Shown: one piece after another, positions 32,228 through 40,955 of the stretch
Position numbering within the stretch: the first letter of the stretch is position 1
Layout of the letters: each line of letters opens with the position of its first letter
Made by a program: the position numbers and the translations under genes
The notes under the pieces: generated by a model
The model's input: only the letters and a program-made list of their open reading frames with translations
Told to the model about the DNA's origin: nothing
Databases searched by the model: none
Assembly: GCA_002305165.1 (NCBI GenBank)
Contig: DBQI01000011.1
Location: 33,754 to 97,753, forward strand
Reading direction: 5' to 3'
DNA from: Armatimonadetes bacterium UBA1398
GTDB lineage: Bacteria; Armatimonadota; Zipacnadia; UBA1398
Length of the DNA stretch: 64,000 nucleotides

Positions 32228-33583
32228 CTACCGCGGGTACCACGAGGCGCGCAGGACGCCCAGGGACAGCCAGCGCAGCTCGCCCGTGGCCGTGCTCGTG
32301 ACGCCTAGCGCCAACCGCCGGGAGCGCGAGAGCGGGGAGATGTAGGCCAGCGCGTCCCCCGCGGGCGCCCACTCGTAGGCCAGCACGTTCGTGCCGAGCC
32401 GGGCGTACCCGCCGCCGGTGGGAGCGGTGATGAAGAGCGACTGTGAGAGCCGCCCCACGGAGCCTCGACGACCCGTGAAGGCGACACGACTGCCGTCGCG
32501 CGACCAGGTGATGGTCTGCACGCCGACGGGCTCACTGACGCACACGGGAGTCCCGCCATCGCGCACGATGTAGAGGTACCGCGCCAGCATGGAGTCCAAC
32601 GGATGGGCGACAAAGGCCACATATTGGCCCGTGGGCGAGTAGCGCGCCAGGGGCGACTCGGCAGTCACGGACTCGGGAGTGACGAAGTCGGGGCCCACGG
32701 TCGTCGTGAGGTTCTCGCCGTTCGTCCAGGGCGGCGCGAAGCGGACGAGATGGTAGCGCCCCGCTGAGACGGGCCGGAGGGCCAGCAGCTCCTCGCGGGC
32801 CGGGTTCATCTCGACGAGCTCGAGGCCAGCCTCGCCGGCGCCCACCTCGGCCTTGGTGCCCTGGGCGGGACGGACGACGATGACGCCCTTGCCGCCGCCG
32901 GCGAGCACACCGTCTATGGCCAGAAGCTGCCCATCGGCAGACCAGGACACGCGCGCGCCGACCGACTCGGTGCCGGGCACATGCAGCGCCTGGCCCTGCT
33001 CGGGCGTCCAGACCTCGACTCCGCCGCTCTTGACGATGGCGAGGACATCGGCGTTTCCGGCCCACACGGCCCGCTGGATGGCGCCCGACGAGATCCGCGT
33101 CGAGCGGCCGTCGGCAGACTGGATGAGGTGAAGGCCCATGCCCGCTCCCTCGGGCGCCAGCACCGTCAGGAAGCTGCCCGAGGGCGACCATTGGGGCGCA
33201 TAGGCCCGGGCCGGCAGGCCCTGGGCGAGGACGCGGGTCTCGCCCTGCAGGGTGGTGAGGACGACGGCCGATGCGTTCCCCGTGTCGGACACGAAGGCGA
33301 GCTGGCTGCCATCAGGCCTCCACGCCATGGGCGACTGTCCCTGGGGACCGAGCACGCCAACGTTGTAGCCAACGCTCAGCGGGAAGGGCGAGCCATAGCC
33401 CGGGCCGGCAGAGAGGATCTGCGGCGGGCCGTCCTCGGCATCGGTGACATAAGCGATCGGGTGCCACGCGTCGGAAGTGAGGTCGTCCTCTTCAACGACC
33501 ACGGGCGCATCCTGGGCGACCGCAACGCCCAGTGTGAACGCGCCAACCAACCCCGCTATGAGTACCCACAGTAAGCTCCTCAA
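32228..33583 (-). CDS. Secreted beta-propeller protein (TolB/PD40-like)
   Basis: 451 residues. TTG 33583 is preceded by GAGGAGAG; the signal peptide ends at VAVAQ (about 23). Repeats of the WD40-like PD40 type recur: SPMAWRPDGSQLAFVSD, YAPQWSPSGSFLTVLAPEG, ARVSWSADGQLLAIDG, ARYSPTGQYVAFVA, ITWSRDGSRVAFTG and YEWAPAGDALAYISP, spaced roughly 50-60 residues apart as in a six- or seven-bladed propeller. TolB-like proteins act in the periplasm, often in cell-envelope assemblies, but no Pal or Tol genes are adjacent. Role unknown. Confidence 0.8.
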   Translation of the reverse strand: MRSLLWVLIAGLVGAFTLGVAVAQDAPVVVEEDDLTSDAWHPIAYVTDAEDGPPQILSAGPGYGSPFPLSVGYNVGVLGPQGQSPMAWRPDGSQLAFVSDTGNASAVVLTTLQGETRVLAQGLPARAYAPQWSPSGSFLTVLAPEGAGMGLHLIQSADGRSTRISSGAIQRAVWAGNADVLAIVKSGGVEVWTPEQGQALHVPGTESVGARVSWSADGQLLAIDGVLAGGGKGVIVVRPAQGTKAEVGAGEAGLELVEMNPAREELLALRPVSAGRYHLVRFAPPWTNGENLTTTVGPDFVTPESVTAESPLARYSPTGQYVAFVAHPLDSMLARYLYIVRDGGTPVCVSEPVGVQTITWSRDGSRVAFTGRRGSVGRLSQSLFITAPTGGGYARLGTNVLAYEWAPAGDALAYISPLSRSRRLALGVTSTATGELRWLSLGVLRASWYPR

Positions 33584-33702
33584 TCGGCTCTCCTCCTCAT
33601 ATCTGCTGCCTCGTATCTCGTGCGGCCGCTCGTATGGACGCGAACAGCTACGCCACGGGAGCGCGCTTTCCCTTCAGACGGGGGCTCTGCTAAGATGGGT
33701 CC

Positions 33703-34056
33703 ATGCGGGCGGCCCTCAACTACTTCCGGCTCTGCTGGCGGCTCTGGCGCGACCCTCGTGTGTCCGGGCTCGCCAAACTCATCCCCGTCGCCGCTCTGTT
33801 GTATCTCATCTCCCCCATCGATGTGTTGCCCGACTGGTACATCCCTGGCGTCGGCTATCTGGACGATGTGGGAGTCATGATGCTTGCCCTGCGCGGATTG
33901 GTGCGTTTCTCGCCTCGTCGAGTGCTCTTGGATCACCAGTACTGGCTCGATCACCCGCGCAAGCCCGATTGGGACGTCGAGGCCGAGGCCACGGGCATCG
34001 ACATGGGCGAGGGCACGATGGAGGGGGAGCCGGAGTGCCAAGCGCAGACCCCCTGA
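33703..34056 (+). CDS. DUF1232 (YkvA-family) membrane protein
   Basis: 117 residues. The family motif LLYLISPIDVLPDWYIPGVG followed by YLDDVGVMMLALRGLV is nearly diagnostic for DUF1232, small inner-membrane proteins with one or two helices and no defined activity. The C-terminal 35 residues are acidic. The next small gene starts inside its end (34035). First gene of a five-gene operon running to the YhaM-like nuclease. No clear SD precedes ATG 33703; a TAAGAT lies only a few nt upstream, so the message could be almost leaderless. Confidence 0.85.
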   Translation: MRAALNYFRLCWRLWRDPRVSGLAKLIPVAALLYLISPIDVLPDWYIPGVGYLDDVGVMMLALRGLVRFSPRRVLLDHQYWLDHPRKPDWDVEAEATGIDMGEGTMEGEPECQAQTP

Positions 34057-34253
34057 GTGGCCGCCTGGAGCCGATACGTGAGGTCTCCCATGAGACGCCG
34101 CTCGAACGAGCCGTCTCAGCCATCCGCGAGGGGGACCTGCGGGTGTGGTATGAGCCCGACTACACGCTCGCTCGTCACGTCGCCTGCCTGTGCCCCGGGT
34201 GTCGGGTATACTCATCGCACGGCCATCTGCGTCTCCTGGAGGGGGAAGCGTGA
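34035..34253 (+). CDS. Small Cys-containing protein in the DUF1232-YhaM operon
   Basis: 72 residues from GTG 34035, which has GAGGGGGAG six nt upstream and overlaps the DUF1232 stop by 22 nt; its own stop overlaps the next ATG (TGATG). Tight overlap on both sides with strong SDs supports a real gene even though longer frames exist. The only notable motif is CLCPGC (residues about 51-56) followed by SSHGH, a possible zinc knuckle or Fe-S site. Function unknown. Confidence 0.6.
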   Translation: MPSADPLSGRLEPIREVSHETPLERAVSAIREGDLRVWYEPDYTLARHVACLCPGCRVYSSHGHLRLLEGEA

Positions 34254-34831
34254 TGTTCGCGACGGCCATGGCCCTCATGGGGCTGCTCAGCCTCGGCCAG
34301 GCTCCGGACGGAGCGATTGCCCAGGCCCTGGGGAGCACTGTGCTGGATGGCCTCGCCTTCGAGAGCGACATCCAATGGCACCGTGGGGACTATGCCCGGG
34401 CCGGGCTGGCGAGGCTCGTCGCGGCCGAACTCGATCCCGAGGACGCGGTGGCATACATCGACAGCGCGTGGTTGGCCTGGAGTTGGGGCTACACGGATCT
34501 GGGCCGGCAGGTGTGCCGACGCGCTCTCGAGATGAACCCTCGGAGCCCCGACGCTGCTTACGAGATAGCGGCCCTCGTGCGGCTCTGGGGCGATGGTGAC
34601 TGGTCGCTCGAGCTGCTGCGGCGAGCCCACCGAGGCGACCCGGCGGACAGGGTCACCGCTCTGGCGCTAGGAGCGGCCCTGCGGGAGAGGGAACTCTGGA
34701 GCGAGGCCGCGCAGGTCTACCGGACGCTGGCGATGCACCATGAGGGCGATCCGTCGGCGGCGAGGTTCCTGGAGCGGTACGAGGCATGGGGCCACATGAG
34801 GCCGACGATGGATGGCGCGGAGGCGCCGTAG
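34253..34831 (+). CDS. Secreted or periplasmic TPR-like protein
   Basis: 192 residues from ATG 34253, which overlaps the preceding stop and has GGAGGGGGAA upstream. Hydrophobic N-terminus (MALMGLLSLG) looks like a signal or membrane anchor. The body has tetratricopeptide-like helices: YIDSAWLAWSWGYTDLGRQV, RALEMNPRSPDAAYEIAALV and EAAQVYRTLAMHHEGDPSAA, a typical TPR spacing. Probably a protein-interaction scaffold in the envelope. It lies between the small Cys protein and the SPOR protein, suggesting a division- or envelope-related unit. Confidence 0.7.
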   Translation: MFATAMALMGLLSLGQAPDGAIAQALGSTVLDGLAFESDIQWHRGDYARAGLARLVAAELDPEDAVAYIDSAWLAWSWGYTDLGRQVCRRALEMNPRSPDAAYEIAALVRLWGDGDWSLELLRRAHRGDPADRVTALALGAALRERELWSEAAQVYRTLAMHHEGDPSAARFLERYEAWGHMRPTMDGAEAP

Positions 34832-34883
34832 GTGGCAGCGCGCTACCGAGGGATGGATCCAGATGAGTTCGCAGGAGAGCCCA

Positions 34884-35783
34884 ATGCCGTCTAGAGGCCA
34901 GGTCTGGCTACAGATTCTCCTCGGGCCGGCTCGGTTCTGGGCCGGCGTCGCCATCCTTCTGTTCGTTGTCGGCACCGTCTGTTACACCTACGGCGCGTGG
35001 TACGCCTCGGTGTTGACGATGGATGCGGTTCCGGTCCGAGAGATCCGGGAGCGGTCCTCCTGGCCGGGCCAGTTCGCCTACCGTGACGAGGCCGACGGGC
35101 TGCGGATCCGCGTGCGGCGGCCCGCGCCCGACCTGCTAAGCCCCCAGTTCTCAATCGACGTCCTGGCGGACGTGGACCTGACTGGCGGTGGCTACAGCAA
35201 CTTCCCCGAGGCCCTGAGAGTTGCGAAGACGGACGAGGAAGAGGGCGAGGAGGAGCAGGAACAGAAGCCCTTCGACCGCAGCGAGTACCTCAAGGCGATG
35301 CGCGAGACAGGCCTCCTGACGGGCGAGGAGCAAGCCCGCGGGCGGAGCCACACCGTCGTGGTGGACGAGTTCGAGAGCCAGGACGAGGCGCGAGCGGCCG
35401 CGCAACGGCTTCGTGAGCTCGGTCGGGATGTGGCGCTGGAGGAGGTCCGCGGCGACGATGGCGCCGTTTCGTACCGCCTGCAGTCCGGCAGTTTCCCGTC
35501 CATCGCGGAGGCTGAGGCCTACCAGAGAGAGCTGCAGGCCGCTGGCCTGATGGAGGGCGGTGGGGGTTCCGTAGGGGAGTCCTCTACCGACCCAGGCGCC
35601 AGCCCGCCGCCTAGCGAAGGACAGCAGAGCCCGCCGCCGCCCGATCCCGTGACGCCCGATCCCGTGACGCCCGATCCACCCCCCGACACGCCCCCGCCCG
35701 CGGATCCACCGGCTCCGCCGCCGGCGGACCCGATCCCGCCACCGGAGGACCCGGGCGGCGGACGCGCTCTCGGTGACCTCTAG
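34884..35783 (+). CDS. Membrane-anchored SPOR-domain protein with Pro-rich tail
   Basis: About 299 residues from ATG 34884, chosen because AGGAGAG lies six nt upstream; ATG 34863 or ATG 34812 would extend it. One membrane helix (FWAGVAILLFVVGTVCYTYGAW) anchors a periplasmic part. A SPOR-like peptidoglycan-binding repeat is seen in HTVVVDEFESQDEARAAAQR ... YRLQSGSFPSIAEAEAYQRE. Then comes a 70-residue Pro/Asp-rich tail built partly from a 15-bp DNA repeat. SPOR domains bind denuded septal glycan, so a division or septum role is likely. Confidence 0.72.
   Translation: MPSRGQVWLQILLGPARFWAGVAILLFVVGTVCYTYGAWYASVLTMDAVPVREIRERSSWPGQFAYRDEADGLRIRVRRPAPDLLSPQFSIDVLADVDLTGGGYSNFPEALRVAKTDEEEGEEEQEQKPFDRSEYLKAMRETGLLTGEEQARGRSHTVVVDEFESQDEARAAAQRLRELGRDVALEEVRGDDGAVSYRLQSGSFPSIAEAEAYQRELQAAGLMEGGGGSVGESSTDPGASPPPSEGQQSPPPPDPVTPDPVTPDPPPDTPPPADPPAPPPADPIPPPEDPGGGRALGDL
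35641..35677 (+). repeat. 15-bp tandem repeat coding Pro-rich tail
   Basis: The 15-mer starting CCGATCCCGTGACGC is present twice in perfect tandem (35641-35655, 35656-35670) with the first 7 nt of a third copy; it encodes the DPVTP repeats of the SPOR protein tail. Confidence 0.85.
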
Positions 35784-35796
35784 GCAGGAGAACCCC

Positions 35797-36771
35797 ATGG
35801 CTCGGCCGTTCGTATCCGAACTCCGAGATGGCGATCTGTTCTCGGGCAGCTTCGTGGCCAAGGATGTGTCTCTGCGGCAGTTCCGCGACGCATCGAAGGG
35901 CTACTACCTCGCCCTGAACCTGGTGGACCGCACCGGCGTCCTCCCGGCGCGAGTGTGGGACGCAGCCGAGAGCGTCGCCCAGGGATTCCGGGAGGGCGAT
36001 GTGGTCTCGGTGGAGGGCCGGGTGGAGGTCTATCAGGACCAGTACCAAGCGGTGCTCACCGAGGTGCACCCCGTGCTGGAGGAGCAGATCGACGCGGCCG
36101 ATTTCCTGCCGGCGACCACCCGCGACGTGGACAAGATGCTCGAGAAGATCCGCCAGATAGTGGCGGAGGAGGTGGAATGCCCGCATCTCAACGCGCTCCT
36201 GCGGCGGTTCGTCGATAGCGAGGACATCACCCCGCTGCTGGCTCAGGCGCCCGCCGCGAAGGGTCTGCACCACGCCTACCTGGGGGGCCTGGTGGAGCAC
36301 ATCCTAGGCTGCTTGTCGCTCGCTCGCACGGCGGCCCGCCTGCACAAGTCCCTGGACCGCTCGCTGCTGCTGGCGGGGATCGTTCTGCATGACATCGGGA
36401 AGATCAAGGAGCTGTCCGTCGCCACCACCATCGACTACAGCATCCCCGGGCGGCTCATCGGCCACGTGGTGATGGGCTACGAGTGGGTAATGCGTGAGAT
36501 GGACGCGATCGAGGGTTTCCCTGAGGAGACGCGGCTGCAGCTCGGGCACATCATCCTCAGCCACCACGGACAGCACGACTACGGCGCGCCGGTGCTTCCG
36601 ATGACGCCCGAGGCCATCGCCGTGCACTTCATCGAGAACGCGGACGCCCAGACGAACCGGTATCTCTCGGCGGTACTGGCGGCGCGGGAGGACGACAGGG
36701 ACTTCACGGACTTCGACCGGCTGCTCAGCCGGCACCTCTACGCGCGGCCGCGAACAGACGGCACGGGCTAG
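35797..36771 (+). CDS. yhaM: YhaM-family 3'-5' exoribonuclease (OB fold plus HD domain)
   Basis: 324 residues from ATG 35797 (GCAGGAGAA upstream). Residues 13-93 form an OB fold (GDLFSGSFVAKDVSLRQF, GDVVSVEGRVEVYQDQYQA). The HD phosphohydrolase site has HH at 158-159, His168, HD at 198-199 (VLHDIGKIKE), and His256-257 and Asp283. This is the arrangement of YhaM, a Mn-dependent 3'-5' exoribonuclease. It closes the DUF1232-TPR-SPOR operon; a regulatory or processing role for that unit is inference. Confidence 0.85.
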   Translation: MARPFVSELRDGDLFSGSFVAKDVSLRQFRDASKGYYLALNLVDRTGVLPARVWDAAESVAQGFREGDVVSVEGRVEVYQDQYQAVLTEVHPVLEEQIDAADFLPATTRDVDKMLEKIRQIVAEEVECPHLNALLRRFVDSEDITPLLAQAPAAKGLHHAYLGGLVEHILGCLSLARTAARLHKSLDRSLLLAGIVLHDIGKIKELSVATTIDYSIPGRLIGHVVMGYEWVMREMDAIEGFPEETRLQLGHIILSHHGQHDYGAPVLPMTPEAIAVHFIENADAQTNRYLSAVLAAREDDRDFTDFDRLLSRHLYARPRTDGTG

Positions 36772-36772
36772 C

Positions 36773-36813
36773 GCGGGGCCCCGTTCCCTGGGCAGAGCGT
36801 CCCGGGACCCCGC
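36773..36813. terminator. Imperfect hairpin between convergent genes
   Basis: GCGGGG and CCCG (36773-36783) pair with CGGG and CCCCGC (36803-36813) around one mismatch, with a 19-nt loop, between convergent stops of the YhaM-like gene and the methyltransferase gene. Weak call. Confidence 0.35.
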
Positions 36814-36825
36814 CGCCGCCCGCCG

Positions 36826-37635
36826 CTACACGACCAGCCGCTCCGCGCGCGATGCCGCGATGTAGTTCGCGCAGAACTCATCGCGGTTCAGGACCGTCTC
36901 GGCCGCGAGCATGATGGACATCAGGGCGTCATCGAGGGGATCGCAGATCGCCGAGTCCATCCCCGCAGCCATGAAGAGCACCATCGCGGCGCGGTTCACG
37001 AGCTTGCGGGCCGGCAGGCCGAAGGAGACGTTGGACAGGCCGGAGCAGATGTGTATCGCCTCGCTCCGAGCTCGGACCGCCTTCATCGTCTCGATGGCGA
37101 TGACGCCCGGGTGGTCGCCCGTCATGCCGTCCCACGTGCCGACGCCCAGGATGCAGGGGTCCAGGAAGATGTCCTCGTCGGGCACACCGCCGGCATTCAG
37201 GGTGTCGATGAGCTTCATGGCGCAGTCGATGCGGCCCTGGATCGTCTCGGGGATGCGCTCATCCATCGCGAGGGCGATGACCTTGGCCTTGTGCTGCGCG
37301 GCGAGGGGGATGAGCTGCTCCACTCGGTCCTTCTCCAGGTTGATCGAGTTGATCAGCGGGGTGCCTCGGTGAACCTGGATGGCCGCCTCGATGGCCGCCG
37401 GCCGAGGCGAGTCCAGGGCGCAGGGGAGATCGACCACGGCCTGCACGGTCTCCACGAGCCAGCAGAGGGTCTCGACCTCCCCTTCGACGAGGGCGCCCGC
37501 GTTGACATCGATGTAGCTGGCCCCCGCTTCCGCCTGCTTGCGGGCCTCGTCCTGGATGAAGGCCGTGTCCCGGTCCACGACGGCGGGCTTGACCGCCTTG
37601 CGCGTGCTGTTGATCCGTTCTCCGATAACTATCAT
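36826..37635 (-). CDS. Methyltetrahydrofolate:corrinoid methyltransferase (AcsE/MtgA-like)
   Basis: 269 residues forming a pterin-binding TIM barrel. Hallmarks run the length: IGERINSTRKAV, GASYIDVNAG, LINSINLEKDR, DPCILGVG, CSGLSNVSFGLP and MAAGMDSAICDPLDDALM, in the order found in AcsE (Moorella CH3-H4folate:corrinoid Fe-S protein methyltransferase) and MtgA (methylcobalamin:H4folate). It moves the methyl group between tetrahydrofolate and a cobalt. No CO dehydrogenase/acetyl-CoA synthase is in the window, so acetogenic versus demethylating direction is open. The corrinoid protein at 62.5 kb is a plausible partner. ATG 37635 is preceded by GGAGG-like sequence (GAGGAGGC). Confidence 0.88.
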   Translation of the reverse strand: MIVIGERINSTRKAVKPAVVDRDTAFIQDEARKQAEAGASYIDVNAGALVEGEVETLCWLVETVQAVVDLPCALDSPRPAAIEAAIQVHRGTPLINSINLEKDRVEQLIPLAAQHKAKVIALAMDERIPETIQGRIDCAMKLIDTLNAGGVPDEDIFLDPCILGVGTWDGMTGDHPGVIAIETMKAVRARSEAIHICSGLSNVSFGLPARKLVNRAAMVLFMAAGMDSAICDPLDDALMSIMLAAETVLNRDEFCANYIAASRAERLVV

Positions 37636-37739
37636 GAGGAGGCTCCTCGTTGGTTCAGTCTGGGCCTCGGCAGCCGAGGTCCGGTAGGTCTTCGGTTGGG
37701 CGCATGGGTATCCTGCCCTCCCATAGCCTGAGGACCCGT

Positions 37740-38900
37740 CTAGGGTTGCCGGAAGCCCTCGATGCGGTGGAATGTCAGGAAGTTCGCATCGTGGAAGTTC
37801 CGTGCCCCTCCCAAGCCGTCGTCATGCGCCGTGCGGCTCACTGCCAGGATGTCGGCGCCGAGGATGAGCCAGTCCCAGTACTGGTAGCCGTGGAACTTCA
37901 CCTCGGGATGCTGAATGAGGATTCGGCGCACGGTCCAGTCGAGGAGGTCGGGTGAGGAGACGAGGGCGACGGTGTTGCGCGTCTCGCCGGGGTGGTTGTC
38001 CGCGAACTCAGGCGGCACGTAGTTCACGATCGACCAGTACAGATCGGAGACCGGATCGTGGCGGATCGTGAACTTCTTGGCCGCGCCGGGAAGCTCCAGG
38101 AAGCCCTCCCGGGGCCGGAAGCGCAGCACGCCCGCGTCCGTGTCCACCTCGGCGACGGCCGCTCGCTCGGGTTGGCTCGGGACCTCCACTCGCAGCAGGT
38201 TGAGCAGCCGGCCATCGGGTGCCACGACGACGTTCCCCTCGAGCCATCCGCCGAACTGGCCCATGAGCCACTCAGGGTCGCCTGGGAGGGAGTTCGTGCG
38301 GCTCCAGGAGTCGGCCCTCAGAAGATCGCTCTCCAGGGGCGCGGACATCACGAAGGCGCGGAAGTGGGATCCCCATCCGCCGGGGCCCTCGGCATCCTCG
38401 AAAGCGCGCCAGAGACGGCCCCGATGCACCACCATCGGAACGGGCGCCGTGTGGTACTTCGCGTCGGCGAGGAGCAGGCCGCTGCGGCCGTCCACGGGCT
38501 CGGTCCAGGACCGTCCGCCGTCGTCGCTGCGCCGGATCACCACATGGCCGTGCTCGCGGCTGACGCCCATGCAATAAAGCGCGCCGCGGTGGACGAAGAG
38601 GTTGGCCCAGAAGCCTGGAAACCGCGCGGACTCCCGCCAGGTCGCGCCCCTGTCCTCGGAACTGTAGACGACTACCGTGTTGCCGTCGGGGCCTGGGCCA
38701 AAGAAGTCGTGGCTCGCCACGTAGGAGCCGTCGGGCAGGACGGCAAGGGACGGTGAGCCGATGTAGTTCTCGGTGGAAGCCGCCCTGTGGGCGATGATGA
38801 CGCCCGGCACGGGCACGGGTTCGGGTTGAGCTTGGGGGCCGGTCCAGCAGACACAGAGAGCGGCGCCAGCGCACACACCAATACGGATGGATCCAGTCAC
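37740..38900 (-). CDS. Secreted sialidase-like (BNR-repeat) protein
   Basis: 386 residues. GTG 38900 follows GAGGAGG by 8 nt; ATG 38906, two residues longer, sits only two nt from the SD and is less likely. The N-terminus (RIGVCAGAALCVCWTGPQAQ) is a signal peptide. Two Asp-box repeats, SEDRGATW and SDDGGRSW, are typical of sialidases, followed by SPSLAVLPDG and WRAFEDAEGP. Catalytic Arg triad residues cannot be confirmed by eye, so it could be another BNR-fold glycosidase or lectin. It follows the methyltransferase, with a terminator-free gap. Confidence 0.68.
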   Translation of the reverse strand: MTGSIRIGVCAGAALCVCWTGPQAQPEPVPVPGVIIAHRAASTENYIGSPSLAVLPDGSYVASHDFFGPGPDGNTVVVYSSEDRGATWRESARFPGFWANLFVHRGALYCMGVSREHGHVVIRRSDDGGRSWTEPVDGRSGLLLADAKYHTAPVPMVVHRGRLWRAFEDAEGPGGWGSHFRAFVMSAPLESDLLRADSWSRTNSLPGDPEWLMGQFGGWLEGNVVVAPDGRLLNLLRVEVPSQPERAAVAEVDTDAGVLRFRPREGFLELPGAAKKFTIRHDPVSDLYWSIVNYVPPEFADNHPGETRNTVALVSSPDLLDWTVRRILIQHPEVKFHGYQYWDWLILGADILAVSRTAHDDGLGGARNFHDANFLTFHRIEGFRQP

Positions 38901-38908
38901 TCGCATCG

Positions 38909-38915
38909 CCTCCTC
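38909..38915 (-). promoter_or_regulatory. Shine-Dalgarno deciding the sialidase-like start
   Basis: GAGGAGG on the minus strand, 8 nt before GTG 38900. Confidence 0.55.
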
Positions 38916-38918
38916 AGG

Positions 38919-39080
38919 CTATGGGTTCCCAGTCGGGATTCCGTTTCGGCAACCGTGCGCCGACGGTATGGCGCCACTCCGTGAGCCGATCGCTCGTCTC
39001 GCGCGGGCACTCCCCGGCTGTGCCGCCGCCATCGCCCAGGCCACTCCCCCTACCATCCCCAGGAACGCCTTACGGTTCAT
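38919..39080 (-). other. Small open frame with Tat-like signal peptide, possible gene remnant
   Basis: 53 codons beginning MNRKAFLGMVGGVAWAMAAAQ, a Tat/twin-Arg-like or Sec signal, with GGAGG about 11 nt upstream, then an apparently random tail that stops just before the sialidase-like gene. It could be the 5' remnant of a Gfo/Idh-type oxidoreductase or a real small exported peptide, but it overlaps no other gene on this strand. Confidence 0.3.
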
Positions 39081-39157
39081 GCCCTCTGCGCCTCCGCACG
39101 GATCCATGCTACTGGCTTCGCCGCGCCACGAAGGTTGCCCTCGGCCTGCGCTCGAAG

Positions 39158-40885
39158 GTGAACTACATCTCCCTCTGGAGCGCAGCCTTGGCAGCATCCA
39201 CCGCCCCGGCCCCGCAGAGCGTCACTCTGTCGAACGCAATCCTGACACTGCTCCTCGCAGTGGGGGTGGTTGCGCCGTTCCTGGGGCTCGGGAATCTGCC
39301 CTTGGTGGATACGGATGAGCCGCGCTACGCCGGCGCCGCCAAGGTCATGTCGGAGACGGGCGACTGGTTGCATCCGCGGTTCAATGAGGAGCCGCGGCAC
39401 GCCAAGCCGGCTCTCGTGTACTGGCTCATCGTGGGCTCATACCGCGTGTTCGGCGTCAGCGAGTGGTCGGCGAGGTTCCACGCGCCCGTTTTCAGTGGGC
39501 TGATCGCCCTTGGCCTGCTCTTGGTGGGCCGACGATGGCTCGGCTGGGAGGGCGGTCTCGTCGCCGCGGTGGTCTGGGTCTCCCTGCCGCAGACGACCGT
39601 CTGGGCGAGAGGGTGCCTGACGGACAATGTGCTCACCCTGTTCATCGCCGGAGCCTGCGTGGCGCTCTACTCGGCGGGCCAGGCCCAGGGGGCGACGAAG
39701 CTCGGGGCGTACTTGGTGGCGGGGGTGCTCTCGGGAGCCGCGATGTGGACGAAGGGGCCGGTGGGGTTGGCTGTGCCCGGGTTGGTGTGGCTCGTCCACC
39801 ACCGACGGCCGGGGGCGTGGTGGAACGAGATCAGGGGAGGAGCCGGACTCGGCGCGCTGGTTGCCCTCGCCGTGGTGACGCCCTGGTACATCAGTCAATG
39901 GCGGACCTATGGCGATGAGTACTTGCGCACCTTCATCGGTGGGGACAATCTCAGCAGGTTCTCGCAGGCACCACCCAACCAGCGGGCCTGGTGGTCACCC
40001 CTTTACTATGTGGCGATCCTGATGGCGGCGGCCTTCCCGTGGTCCGCGGGGCTGCCGTGGGCGATGGCGAGGGCTCGGAGCGCCGGACGGCAGACCGAGG
40101 AGGCTCGGCTGGCGGGCTTCGCCCTGGCGTGGCTGGTCACGGTGATCGCGGTCTTCAGCTTCTCGGCAACCAAGAACCCCCAGTACATTCAGTCGGCCTA
40201 CCCCGCGCTCGCGCTGCTTGTGGCGGCGGGAGTGGCGGGGCGATCGGAGGGGCCCGTCTCCGGGAGGCGCTGGGCCCTGGCGCTCACCCTCGCCTTCGGC
40301 GCGGTGCTGATCGCCGCGATAGGGATGCTCCCACAGGTCGTCTCGGCTGATGCCGGCCGGCGAGGGATCGATCTCTGGCGCGATCACTGGCCGTGGAGCG
40401 CGGTGACGCTGAGTCTCCTGCCGCTGGCCCTTGGGTTGCCGGGGCTCGTGGCCGCCTACGTGGACCGCTCGGCGCGGGGCTGGTCTGCGGTCTCGGCGCT
40501 GGTCGGGCTCACGCTGCTCGTGGCGCCAGCATACGCCTACGGCCCGGCTGTGAGGGCGTACCGCATCGACCCCTTCCACGAGGCCGGTGTGGCGCTGTCG
40601 GCCTCGATGGCTCCCGGTGGCGCCGTCTACGCTTGGGGCCACGGGGTGAGGAGCTCGTCGGTGGTCTTCTACTCAGGGCACCGGGTCGTCGAGGTGAGGG
40701 CGGAGGAGGGGGCGCGGCTGCCGGACCTGCTCACGGCGGGGGATGGCCTCATCACCCGGGCCGACCTCGTTGGGTCAATGCCGCCCATCGAGGGCCTGCG
40801 CGCCCTGGAGACGGGGGCCTCGGGCCTGGGCGAGTGGGTGAAGCTCTACGTAGTGGATGGCAAGAACGAGCCGCCAGCGCTTTGA
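39158..40885 (+). CDS. GT39/ArnT-like polytopic glycosyltransferase
   Basis: About 575 residues from GTG 39158; other non-ATG starts within 100 nt are possible, and the longer frame to 38921 is not convincing. After one N-terminal helix, LPLVDTDEPRYAGAA (51-57 DTDEPRY) is the catalytic Asp/Glu motif of GT39/PMT and ArnT-type lipid-linked-sugar transferases. Roughly ten membrane helices follow (LGLLLVGRRWLGW, ALVALAVVTPWYI, AILMAAAFPWSAGLPWA and more), then a C-terminal soluble part. It transfers a sugar from a polyprenyl-phosphate donor to protein or lipid on the periplasmic side. Confidence 0.8.
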   Translation: MNYISLWSAALAASTAPAPQSVTLSNAILTLLLAVGVVAPFLGLGNLPLVDTDEPRYAGAAKVMSETGDWLHPRFNEEPRHAKPALVYWLIVGSYRVFGVSEWSARFHAPVFSGLIALGLLLVGRRWLGWEGGLVAAVVWVSLPQTTVWARGCLTDNVLTLFIAGACVALYSAGQAQGATKLGAYLVAGVLSGAAMWTKGPVGLAVPGLVWLVHHRRPGAWWNEIRGGAGLGALVALAVVTPWYISQWRTYGDEYLRTFIGGDNLSRFSQAPPNQRAWWSPLYYVAILMAAAFPWSAGLPWAMARARSAGRQTEEARLAGFALAWLVTVIAVFSFSATKNPQYIQSAYPALALLVAAGVAGRSEGPVSGRRWALALTLAFGAVLIAAIGMLPQVVSADAGRRGIDLWRDHWPWSAVTLSLLPLALGLPGLVAAYVDRSARGWSAVSALVGLTLLVAPAYAYGPAVRAYRIDPFHEAGVALSASMAPGGAVYAWGHGVRSSSVVFYSGHRVVEVRAEEGARLPDLLTAGDGLITRADLVGSMPPIEGLRALETGASGLGEWVKLYVVDGKNEPPAL

Positions 40886-40955
40886 CGCCCCAAGGTCTGG
40901 TGCGTAAACTGCCTTCGCTGGTCCCATCCACAGAGACACACGGGAGGCCGAACAC

